DNA from: Caryophanales bacterium UBA7642 | Lineage (GTDB): Bacteria; Bacillota_I; Bacilli_A; RFN20; CAG-288 | Reading direction: 5' to 3' | DNA: 11,090 nucleotides | Assembly (NCBI GenBank): GCA_002483745.1 | Contig: DLIM01000034.1 | Coordinates: 27,062 to 38,151, forward strand | In this document: piece by piece, positions 4,923-11,090 of the stretch | How the letters are laid out: each line of letters opens with the position of its first letter | How positions within the stretch are numbered: position 1 is the first letter of the stretch | Position numbers and translations under genes: made by a program | The notes under the pieces: generated by a model | Told to the model about the DNA's origin: nothing | What the model saw: only the letters and a program-made list of their open reading frames with translations | The model's database searches: none

Positions 4923-7900
4923 ATGAATGAGGAAAATAATCAAGTTCATCTCGATTTTCTTTCTCTCTTAAAGCAATCAAAGGAAATGCTTTCAGAGAAG
5001 TCTTTGGACACTTTTATTTCTTTGGATAAAAGCAGTTTAAGCAATCTTCTCTCTGGCAGAAGGCTTCTTTTGAATGTTTCCTTTAAAGATTGGTTTGCTC
5101 CTGTTTTTGTTGAGGATAAAAACAATCATCTTTTCTACCCTTTCTTTTTTTTGAAGACTAAGACAAGAAGAGAAAAGAATGGTGTTTTTCTTTCTAAAGA
5201 GGACTTTTTACCTGTTTTTAATTCAGTAGCTTTAAATTTCTTAGGATCTTTAGGATTGGATGTCAGTGACTTTAGTAGAATCAATGATTTAAATTCTTAT
5301 CTCCTTTCTTTTTCTTCAGCTATTGAAGTGGCTAAAGTTTCTTCTTTGACTGGTCTTTGTTCTTCCTTAGCTTTCTATGATGAAGAGAAACTAATGAATA
5401 ATGCTCCTTTTGAACTGGCTCTTTCTTCTTTGAATTCTTCTCCTATTGATAAGAAATTTCAAGGTATGTTCTTTGATTCCAATAATCAGATGACTAAAGG
5501 AAACAACGGAAAAGAATATTTCTTTAGTGACTATAGGAAAGCCTTAGAGGTTTTGGAATCTCCACTTAGTTCTGTTAAGGTGATCTGCCAGAATGAAACC
5601 ATAGTGTCTGATTTTACTAGATTTGCTATCACTAACATTCTTCCTCGTTCTGAGACAATCCTTTTAGTTGTCAATGATGAGAAAGAAAAGAAGAAATGTC
5701 TCAGTGTTCTTTCGAAGAAGGAACTATCGGCCTTTTCAATTGATGGAACTGAAATTACCCCTACTGGTTTTGAGGACTATTTTAGAGAACGTCATTATTT
5801 TCCTTTAACCTTGGATGAAAGAAAAAGATTTTGGAATTTCAGAGAGAATACTTCTAAATATGTAAGCTTCTACCGCAAGAAAGAAGAGTGTTTTGATTAT
5901 CCTAATATGAACATAGATGCCGATATTATTAATATTCTCTTGGATGGTAAGGAAGGCAATCATTTAGCTTTGGATATTACTGATTATTCTGAAGCCGACT
6001 ATAAAAGCGATGTCTCTTTTATTAAGTCTCTGATTACCTTGTCTTCAGTAAGGGATTCTTATATCAGCGATCACATCTTCTTTGGTTTGTCGGTATCAGG
6101 AAAGAAAGATAATTATGATGCTCTTCAAAAGATCGTTGCTAAGATTTCGTCTGCTATCACTGAATTCCAGAAAGAAATCATTGATGTTAACACGATTGAA
6201 GATAGTCCAATAGATTCCTTTGCTGATTTTGATGAATATGGTAAAGAGTTAACGGTTTTAAGCGGATATAATGGATTCCCTAAGAAATATTTTAAAATCA
6301 ATAATCTCGAAACTGAAAGCCATAGCCTTTCTGATTTAAAGACTCTTTATCAGTCTATTTCCTCAACTAGGCTTTTAATTGGTAACCTTTGTGTTGATTC
6401 AATTTACTTAGCTGATATTAGGGGTCTTCTTAATGACTATAACAATAAGAAGTTTTTAATAAGAAGAAAAACTAAGAAAATTCTTATTTCTTATATGAAG
6501 GTCAAGAAGAATCCTGATGTTAAGACCTTAACTAGAATTCTTAATACTTATATAAGCAGTGTTGAGAGGCTCAAGCAGGTTCTCCCTGAATATCAGGAAA
6601 TCTATGGCGATAGTGTTACTACGATGAATGGAGTAGTTGAGATAGAGACTAATGTAAAGTTTATAAAGCAGTTTAATCAGATTTCTCAGTCTAAGCCGTA
6701 TTTTAATCTTGATAACAGTTTTATTAAGAAGTGTTTTAAAGACAATTCATTTAAGCAGAACGCTTTTGATCAGTACCAGTCTTTAGAGAAGAAAGAAGGT
6801 AAAATAAAAGCCCTGATTAATTCCTATATTGGTTTCTTTCTTGATGATGAGAAACCTTATTTTACTTTACCCTTTGAAGAAGTCTTAACAGTAATTAAAA
6901 GAAAGAGCAATGGTACTTATCAGCAATTCAATGAGTACGCCTTGTTTAAAGAGAAAGCTCAGTCAGCTTCAGTCCTTTTAAATCTTACTATTAGAAAATA
7001 TCAAAAAGAAAAGAAGAAACTAACTACTTTTGCTGATGACTATATTGATTCCTTATTCTTAGCCTTCCATGAAAGAGGAGAGAAGATTTTCCACCCCTTT
7101 GAAGATTCTTATCATGAGGCTGAAGTTAAGTACTTCTCGGGATTATTCGAATTTGATAAATTAGATGATCGTCTTCACTATGATAGAACAGCTAAATTAC
7201 TGACTAGTATCCGGCAAACCGGTGTTTTCTTTGATGATTATCAGACTACTGAACTTAAATCAAAAACGAAATCATTGGATTATGATAATTGGACAACTCT
7301 TATTGGCTTATATGGATATGTCTATCCAATCACTGTTTTAACCAAATCAGAGATGGGAGTCTTTACTAAGAATAGTTTTGATAATGTCTTTGTCTTTAAT
7401 TCCTCGAAATTATCTCAGGCTTCTTTAACTACTGCTATCAATATCGGTAAAAGAATTATGTTTGTTGATTCTATTACGGAATCAGATTCCAGGACTTTCG
7501 GCTATCATTCTTATTCCTTGAATCATGAAAGCCTATATAATCATTTTTTTCATTTTGAAAGTTTGACCAAAGTATTCGTGAATCTAATTAAAAGTGAAGC
7601 AGCAAAGCATCTTTTTAAAGTTGATACCTCTGATCCCGTATTTCCTTTTATGTTAGTTAATTCCAAAGGAAAAAGAATAGCTTTCCTTCCTGATATCCTT
7701 ATACCAGAAGAATTAAAGAAGGATACGGTTACCACTCTTAGAGGATTCTTAATGAAGAATTATGGCATCCCGCTTTTAATTATCGATACTTATGAATTTA
7801 TGTTCGCTCCTAGCAAGACCTTTGTTTCAGCAATGAAGATATATGGTGCCGCTAAGAAGAAGAGCAAGACTGAAGAATTGAGCTTCTACCGGGCTGCTGA

Positions 7901-8435
7901 TTTGTTCCCTGCTAAAAGCACAACTGATCTTTATTTAGAAGAAATAGCTAAGATTAAAGCTAGTTTCAGGACCTGTTTAAGTCACAATGAATTCTATGAC
8001 TTGATCAATCATCATCAGTATGAGGATGCTTTCTATGGTGTCCAGCCAATAAGAAAAAGTATTGCTGATAGAATCACTAATCAAGGATTCCAGAAATGGC
8101 TAGATTATCAAGTCAATTCTATTGGTCTTATTATTAACAAAGATGGTTTCTATATGGATGTCTCCTTAGAAAAAATTGATTTCAAAAAATCGGATAAATC
8201 CATCCGTATTATGGAGGAAATATCCGAAATCGAATTAATGCAAGGTATCAAAGCCTTTGTCTTCTCTTTCGACTTCTTTGAAGAAGAGGAATTAAGAAGC
8301 ATCATGTCGGCTTTAGTAGGATACGATGCTAACGATCCTGAATTCAGCCTTCATTTCGATGATGTCATCGAAATGATGCTGAACCACAGGATTTTAAAGC
8401 GTCTTGGAGGCAAGCTTTCTTTAAGGCTGGATTAA
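4923..8435 (+). CDS. Degenerate DUF4011/DUF3320-type SF1 helicase homologue, predicted pseudo-enzyme
   Basis: The 1170-residue frame is uninterrupted. Its layout follows the large DUF4011 helicase-nuclease family. Residues about 65-185 are DUF4011-like (SLTGLCSSLAFYDEEKL at about 141-157). Residues 203-250 align with the Q-motif and Walker A region, but the expected GPPGTGKS is ICQNETIVS (221-229). A long middle insert follows, including HIFFGLS (384-390). FDNVFVFNSSKL (819-830) stands where FDxVIFDEASQ should be, and GKRIMFVDSIT (842-852) where the VGDxKQ motif should be. YSLNHESLYNHF (864-875) recalls the HYRSxHESLI motif. The second RecA domain appears absent. A Vsr-like nuclease remnant (904-963) has lost its acidic residues. 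Residues about 1098-1170 look like DUF3320. It should not hydrolyse ATP. The start has only a weak SD. The 3' end overlaps the next gene by four bases. The family call is by eye; the function is unknown. Confidence 0.6.
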   Translation: MNEENNQVHLDFLSLLKQSKEMLSEKSLDTFISLDKSSLSNLLSGRRLLLNVSFKDWFAPVFVEDKNNHLFYPFFFLKTKTRREKNGVFLSKEDFLPVFNSVALNFLGSLGLDVSDFSRINDLNSYLLSFSSAIEVAKVSSLTGLCSSLAFYDEEKLMNNAPFELALSSLNSSPIDKKFQGMFFDSNNQMTKGNNGKEYFFSDYRKALEVLESPLSSVKVICQNETIVSDFTRFAITNILPRSETILLVVNDEKEKKKCLSVLSKKELSAFSIDGTEITPTGFEDYFRERHYFPLTLDERKRFWNFRENTSKYVSFYRKKEECFDYPNMNIDADIINILLDGKEGNHLALDITDYSEADYKSDVSFIKSLITLSSVRDSYISDHIFFGLSVSGKKDNYDALQKIVAKISSAITEFQKEIIDVNTIEDSPIDSFADFDEYGKELTVLSGYNGFPKKYFKINNLETESHSLSDLKTLYQSISSTRLLIGNLCVDSIYLADIRGLLNDYNNKKFLIRRKTKKILISYMKVKKNPDVKTLTRILNTYISSVERLKQVLPEYQEIYGDSVTTMNGVVEIETNVKFIKQFNQISQSKPYFNLDNSFIKKCFKDNSFKQNAFDQYQSLEKKEGKIKALINSYIGFFLDDEKPYFTLPFEEVLTVIKRKSNGTYQQFNEYALFKEKAQSASVLLNLTIRKYQKEKKKLTTFADDYIDSLFLAFHERGEKIFHPFEDSYHEAEVKYFSGLFEFDKLDDRLHYDRTAKLLTSIRQTGVFFDDYQTTELKSKTKSLDYDNWTTLIGLYGYVYPITVLTKSEMGVFTKNSFDNVFVFNSSKLSQASLTTAINIGKRIMFVDSITESDSRTFGYHSYSLNHESLYNHFFHFESLTKVFVNLIKSEAAKHLFKVDTSDPVFPFMLVNSKGKRIAFLPDILIPEELKKDTVTTLRGFLMKNYGIPLLIIDTYEFMFAPSKTFVSAMKIYGAAKKKSKTEELSFYRAADLFPAKSTTDLYLEEIAKIKASFRTCLSHNEFYDLINHHQYEDAFYGVQPIRKSIADRITNQGFQKWLDYQVNSIGLIINKDGFYMDVSLEKIDFKKSDKSIRIMEEISEIELMQGIKAFVFSFDFFEEEELRSIMSALVGYDANDPEFSLHFDDVIEMMLNHRILKRLGGKLSLRLD

Positions 8436-8791
8436 AGCTTCTTAACCCAAAGGCCATGAAGGTTGCAATATTCGTAAGCCTCAATAACCTTTTCGCCAGC
8501 AGCTAAATTGAATTCAGCAATCGGTTTGCCAGTAGGATCAAGCTTCTTCATATCATTCTTCTTGTTGGTGACTAAGCAGATAAAGACAATATGATGTTCA
8601 GCAGTCATCGGATGTAAGACAGAGCCGACAGTAACAGTGACTTTGTTTCCTTCAACGGCAATCACCGGAACATGTTTTTCTAAAGCGGCATCGGTTGAAT
8701 TAGCCTTGAGTTCGACATAGTCTTCTCCCTTACCATCTAAAGACATAACGACTTCATTAGTGGTCTTGTTTTTGTAAAAATTGACTTTCAT
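8432..8791 (-). CDS. Superoxide reductase (desulfoferrodoxin/neelaredoxin family), lacking the rubredoxin-like centre
   Basis: The enzyme reduces superoxide to peroxide at a mononuclear non-haem iron, a typical oxygen defence in anaerobes. The Fe(His4-Cys) ligands are all present: His40 in EKHVPVI, His60 and His66 in LHPMTAEHH, and Cys109 and His112 in CNLHGLW. Glu38 and Lys39 supply the usual Glu-Lys pair near the iron. The first 35 residues still align with the desulforedoxin domain of class I enzymes (FYKNKTTNEVV against FYkCxxCGNxV), but all four structural cysteines are gone, as in class III-like forms. At 119 residues it is complete. The SD AAGGAG (8803-8808) and an extended -10 precede it. 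Its stop shares TTAA with the converging gene, leaving no room for a separate terminator. Confidence 0.93.
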   Translation of the reverse strand: MKVNFYKNKTTNEVVMSLDGKGEDYVELKANSTDAALEKHVPVIAVEGNKVTVTVGSVLHPMTAEHHIVFICLVTNKKNDMKKLDPTGKPIAEFNLAAGEKVIEAYEYCNLHGLWVKKL

Positions 8792-8814
8792 AAATTTGTT
8801 AACTCCTTGCTTGA

Positions 8815-8823
8815 ATTATACCA
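8815..8823 (-). promoter_or_regulatory. Extended -10 promoter of the superoxide reductase gene
   Basis: On the minus strand this reads TGGTATAAT, a perfect extended -10. The predicted start (about 8808) falls at the first base of the SD AAGGAG, so the leader is very short. No good -35 is seen, as is usual for extended -10 promoters. Confidence 0.6.
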
Positions 8824-8854
8824 TGTTTCTTGGTTAAGTGCTAAATAACGCTTT

Positions 8855-8879
8855 AAAAAAGCCTCCCTATTAGGAGGCT
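8855..8879 (-). terminator. Rho-independent terminator of the TM2 gene
   Basis: On the minus strand AGCCTCC (8879-8873) pairs with GGAGGCT (8866-8860) around a six-base loop, and the strand runs on through a T-tract (8860-8855). It begins six bases after the TAA stop of the TM2 gene and separates it from the superoxide reductase promoter. Confidence 0.88.
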
Positions 8880-8884
8880 AGTGT

Positions 8885-9133
8885 TTATCTGAAGTAGTCA
8901 CGGAAATCGAATTCGTATTTGTCCATGCAGGCTTTTATGATATCGTAGATATTCCAAAATATTCCGATACCTACGACAGTATAAGCTAACTTAACTAAAG
9001 CAAATTTCCAGGCTTTCTTAAATGATTTAGCATAATAGAATTTATCAATACCAAGCCATCCTAAGAAAATAAGGATTATAACGAGCCACGGATCGACTTT
9101 CTTTTCGGCTATTCCATATTCTTCTTTTTCCAT
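8885..9133 (-). CDS. TM2-domain membrane protein
   Basis: The 82 residues hold one TM2 domain: a first hydrophobic segment (about 16-28), the motif GWLGIDKFYYA (25-35) in place of the usual G-x-x-G-x-H-x-FY-x-G, and a second helix (about 44-68) containing the conserved aspartate in FWNIYDIIKA (Asp64). The histidine common in bacterial TM2 proteins is Asp30 here. The family is widespread, small and of unknown biochemical role. AAAGGA (9148-9153) lies 14 bases before the ATG, slightly far. A TATAAT further upstream and a terminator downstream make it a single-gene unit, divergent from the hydrolase gene. Confidence 0.88.
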   Translation of the reverse strand: MEKEEYGIAEKKVDPWLVIILIFLGWLGIDKFYYAKSFKKAWKFALVKLAYTVVGIGIFWNIYDIIKACMDKYEFDFRDYFR

Positions 9134-9162
9134 GATATTATTGCCGTCCTTTAAGTAAGATA

Positions 9163-9168
9163 ATTATA
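9163..9168 (-). promoter_or_regulatory. -10 element of the TM2 gene
   Basis: TATAAT on the minus strand, 29 bases upstream of the ATG at 9133. The best -35 at 17 bases (TTTCAT, 9186-9191) is poor. Confidence 0.45.
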
Positions 9169-9252
9169 ACGGAATATCATTCATTATGAAAGACTGTTTT
9201 TAGTTAAAGAGTAGGTAAAGGGCCTAATTCTATCTTCTTCTCACAAAGCTTT

Positions 9253-9282
9253 TTGATTTTATACCTATATTAATACTATAAT
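9253..9282 (+). promoter_or_regulatory. Promoter of the metallo-beta-lactamase-fold hydrolase gene
   Basis: TTGATT (9253-9258), an 18-base spacer, then TATAAT (9277-9282). The predicted start near 9289 gives a 20-base leader containing the SD AGGGGAGG (9293-9300). Because the in-frame TTG at 9282 overlaps the -10, this also rules out the longer protein start. Confidence 0.7.
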
Positions 9283-9308
9283 TGTTTACGACAGGGGAGG
9301 AATTACTC

Positions 9309-9956
9309 ATGGTCAAAATCTTTAACTTTGAACGGAACACCAAAGAATTCAGTGCTAATACATATGTTGTTGGCAAAATCGGCAACAGTTGCTTAGTAGT
9401 GGATTTAGGCTCCACCGATGATGAAGTTTATGACTATATTGATACTCACTACAGTAAAGTAGCTGGTATCCTTCTTACCCATGCCCATTTTGATCATATT
9501 AGAGGAATTCCGGCTTTATTAAAACACTTTAAAGATAATATCCCTATCTATCTCAATTCTGCTGATTGGCCTCTTCTTTCTGATTCAAGTCTTAACTCCT
9601 GTGCCTTAACAGGTGAGAAGGTTAAGATTAATATCAATCCTATCGATATTAAGGATGGTGAGGAATTATCTATTTCTAACTATAAAGTTAAAGTAATAGC
9701 TACTCCTTTTCATACTGAAGGCAGTGTCTGTTATTTTTTTAGTGATGACAATGCTATCTTTACTGGCGATACTTTGTTTAAGGGTGCTATAGGAAGAATA
9801 GATCAGCCTACTAGCGATCCTAATAAAGTTGATTCATCTTTAAGAAAGCTTCTTACTTTAAGAAAGACGTTAGTAGTTTATCCAGGACATGGTCCCATCA
9901 CTAGACTAGATAATGAAGAGAAGACTAATCCTTTCTTAATTAATTTAAAGAAGTAG
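9309..9956 (+). CDS. Metallo-beta-lactamase-fold hydrolase (glyoxalase II/YcbL-like)
   Basis: The start is ATG 9309, eight bases after a strong SD (AGGGGAGG); an in-frame TTG at 9282 overlaps the -10 element and is rejected. The 215-residue protein has every metal ligand of the fold: THAHFDH (His58, His60, Asp62, His63), His135 in FHTEGS, Asp154 in TGDTLF, and His194 in PGHGP, so a binuclear metal site is expected. The size, without the extra C-terminal helical domain of true glyoxalase II, fits the small single-domain YcbL-like hydrolases, which act on thioesters or related compounds. The glyoxalase-type TPGHTxGS is TPFHTEGS here. It stands alone between its promoter and a terminator. The substrate cannot be told. 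Confidence 0.92.
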   Translation: MVKIFNFERNTKEFSANTYVVGKIGNSCLVVDLGSTDDEVYDYIDTHYSKVAGILLTHAHFDHIRGIPALLKHFKDNIPIYLNSADWPLLSDSSLNSCALTGEKVKININPIDIKDGEELSISNYKVKVIATPFHTEGSVCYFFSDDNAIFTGDTLFKGAIGRIDQPTSDPNKVDSSLRKLLTLRKTLVVYPGHGPITRLDNEEKTNPFLINLKK

Positions 9957-9974
9957 ACATCATTCAGTCAAACG

Positions 9975-10003
9975 AAAAGAGAGGTGTTAGCCTCTCTTTT
10001 TTT
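9975..10003. terminator. Bidirectional terminator between converging genes
   Basis: AAAAGAGAGG (9975-9984) pairs with CCTCTCTTTT (9991-10000) around TGTTAG. The plus strand has a T7 tract (9997-10003), strong for the hydrolase gene. The minus strand has only TTTT, weaker for the flavoprotein gene, whose stop at 10002-10004 lies inside the T-tract. Confidence 0.85.
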
Positions 10004-10625
10004 AGTCTTTTCTGATGAAGTTAGTTGAGATTTTCTTTTCTTTCTTAGGAAGACCGTATTTTTTCTTGCCTAAGGCGATAGCTTTCATTAAGAAGACCAT
10101 ATTGTTAGCTAAGGTTCTCATCATCTGAAGACCTTCTAAGTCTTCATTAGCTTCTCCTTCTTTTCCTCCGTGGATGCCGTTCCAGTATTGACCAGAAGCT
10201 ATCGGCATTCCTGAGATTCCAAAGAATTTGTTTAGTTCATCATAGGTGGTAGTTAATCCACCGCGTCTAGCGGCACCGATTGAGGCTCCGACTTTCATAG
10301 TCTTATCAAAAGGAGTGGAGACAAACAATCTTTGCAGGAAGGAAACTAAAGCACCATTGGCTTGTGCAAAGTAGACTGGACTTGCTACTACAAGGCCATC
10401 AGCTTTTTCAAATTCTTTAGCTACCTCATTAACGGAATCATTGAGGATACAATAACCTAAGGTATGGCATTTGCCACAGTCTAGGCAGCTTCTAATGGCT
10501 TCATTTCCGATATTAAAGACTTGATAATCAACGTCTTCTTTTTTGAAGACTTTAATCATTTCATTAATAGCGATAGCGGTATTGCCGTTTTGATGAGGGG
10601 AGCTGTTAATAATGATTACTTTCAT
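10002..10625 (-). CDS. Flavodoxin-fold oxidoreductase with a four-cysteine cluster motif (iron-sulfur flavoprotein/NADPH-dependent FMN reductase family)
   Basis: The 207-residue protein opens with the flavodoxin-fold strand and phosphate loop MKVIIINSSPHQNGNT (1-16), which binds FMN. Cys47-x2-Cys50-x2-Cys53-x5-Cys59 has the compact spacing of iron-sulfur flavoproteins, so a 4Fe-4S cluster is plausible, although related FMN reductases carry similar cysteines without a proven cluster. SPVYFAQANGALVSFLQR (about 92-109) is the conserved family segment next to the flavin, followed by GGLTTTYDELNKFF. It probably shuttles electrons in an anaerobic cell, perhaps against oxygen or quinones. Its ATG directly follows the metG stop (TAAATG), with no clear SD, so translation is probably coupled to metG. 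Donor and acceptor are unknown. Confidence 0.88.
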   Translation of the reverse strand: MKVIIINSSPHQNGNTAIAINEMIKVFKKEDVDYQVFNIGNEAIRSCLDCGKCHTLGYCILNDSVNEVAKEFEKADGLVVASPVYFAQANGALVSFLQRLFVSTPFDKTMKVGASIGAARRGGLTTTYDELNKFFGISGMPIASGQYWNGIHGGKEGEANEDLEGLQMMRTLANNMVFLMKAIALGKKKYGLPKKEKKISTNFIRKD

Positions 10626-11090
10626 TTACTTAGTTTCTTTTCCATCTATGAGTTCAGTCAGGAACTTAATTTCGTCTTCTTTCTTTAGACGAGGGAATAA
10701 AGGAGATAAGGTATTGATCTTGATGTTAGATAGCTTTCCGATAGTATTGACTGAAGGTAAGGTTCTTAAATCAGCAGGAACATTCTCCTGATCTAAGGCT
10801 TCGATAGTCTTGCTAGGCATGACTGGACTTAAAAGAATAGAACCGATTCTGATTAATTCACTAGCTGCATAGAGTGATTCTTTTAAGAGAACCTGATTAT
10901 TGTTCTTCGCCTGTGTCCAAGGGGCAATAGCATCAAAATATTTGTTTCCTAAGTCTAATAGTTCCATGGCTTTACCGGCACCATTAGTGATATCAAACTT
11001 ATCCATATAAGCTTTATATTCAACAATCTTTGCTTTAGCATCTTCAAAAAGCTTCTTAGTTAAATCACTTGTCGGCTCAGCATATTCAGG
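10626..11090 (-). CDS. metG: Methionine--tRNA ligase, C-terminal part (5' end outside window)
   Basis: The enzyme charges tRNA-Met. The frame stays open to the window edge, so the Met at 11006 is internal and about 154 residues are seen here. They form the anticodon-binding helical domain: NKYFDAIAPWTQAK corresponds to the family NxYxxxxxPWxLAK, followed by ESLYAASELIRIGSILLSP and MPSKTIEAL, and the usual ending SPLFPRLK. The protein ends soon after this point (KETK), so it is the short form without the C-terminal EMAP/tRNA-binding domain. The catalytic HIGH and KMSKS motifs would lie outside. It is the upstream member of a pair with the flavoprotein gene, with zero bases between stop and start. 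Confidence 0.93.
   Translation of the reverse strand, partial: PEYAEPTSDLTKKLFEDAKAKIVEYKAYMDKFDITNGAGKAMELLDLGNKYFDAIAPWTQAKNNNQVLLKESLYAASELIRIGSILLSPVMPSKTIEALDQENVPADLRTLPSVNTIGKLSNIKINTLSPLFPRLKKEDEIKFLTELIDGKETK

Noticed and set aside
7550..7735. Minus-strand frame of 61 codons inside the helicase-like gene
   Set aside because: Antisense shadow with no start signal and no family resemblance.
4923..8435. Reading the large gene as an active antiphage helicase-nuclease
   Set aside because: None of the residues for ATP binding, hydrolysis or nuclease activity is found at the aligned positions, and no other defence gene lies nearby.
9282..9308. Longer start (TTG 9282) for the metallo-beta-lactamase-fold protein
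   Set aside because: The TTG overlaps the TATAAT -10 element, while ATG 9309 has a perfect SD eight bases upstream.

Overview
The window is AT-rich, has short intergenic gaps and strong Shine-Dalgarno (SD) sites on several genes, and encodes typical low-GC Gram-positive proteins: a zinc-type L31, a TM2 protein, a bactoprenol-type glycosyltransferase and a lactocepin-like surface protein. Superoxide reductase together with an iron-sulfur flavoprotein points to an anaerobe. The best guess is an uncultured gut or sediment Bacilli/Mollicutes-related lineage (RF39, Erysipelotrichia or Izemoplasma-like). Standard code fits: tryptophan is TGG, and no gene end seen here uses TGA (9 TAA, 3 TAG).

Layout. 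(1) 1-2606: the C-terminal 500 residues of a large surface protein with a Ser-rich stalk and a GCGG/membrane/basic tail, then two small membrane proteins (a DUF3899-like protein with an odd tail, and a two-helix protein with a zinc ribbon). Each is closed by a clear or fair hairpin terminator. (2) 2607-4134, minus strand: a polyprenyl-phosphate-type family 2 glycosyltransferase followed four bases later by a TetR regulator; an imperfect palindrome upstream is a candidate operator. (3) 4290-4690: rpmE (L31) with an extended -10 promoter and a perfect 8-bp hairpin in its short leader. (4) 4732-4876: an apparent stand-alone transcription unit of about 110 nt with a promoter, a 5' hairpin and a GC-rich terminator. 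It carries a T-box-like core (TGGAACCGCG), and the terminator loop (ACCTCC) can pair with an internal GGAGGG. (5) 4923-8435: a 1170-residue protein that I read as a degenerate DUF4011/DUF3320-type superfamily 1 helicase that has lost Walker A, Walker B and apparently the second RecA domain. (6) 8432-9133, minus strand: a superoxide reductase whose stop codon shares TTAA with the helicase-like gene, and a TM2 protein. (7) 9309-9956: a metallo-beta-lactamase-fold hydrolase with all metal ligands. (8) 10002-11090, minus strand: the C-terminal end of metG, directly abutted (TAA-ATG) by an iron-sulfur flavoprotein-like gene.

Most of the window is ordinary chromosome: translation (rpmE, metG), envelope work (glycosyltransferase, surface protein, small membrane proteins) and anaerobic redox or oxygen defence (superoxide reductase, iron-sulfur flavoprotein). 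The unusual part is 4732-8435, where a candidate structured RNA lies directly in front of a large, uninterrupted, motif-less helicase relative. No CRISPR array, insertion sequence, tRNA or rRNA is visible.
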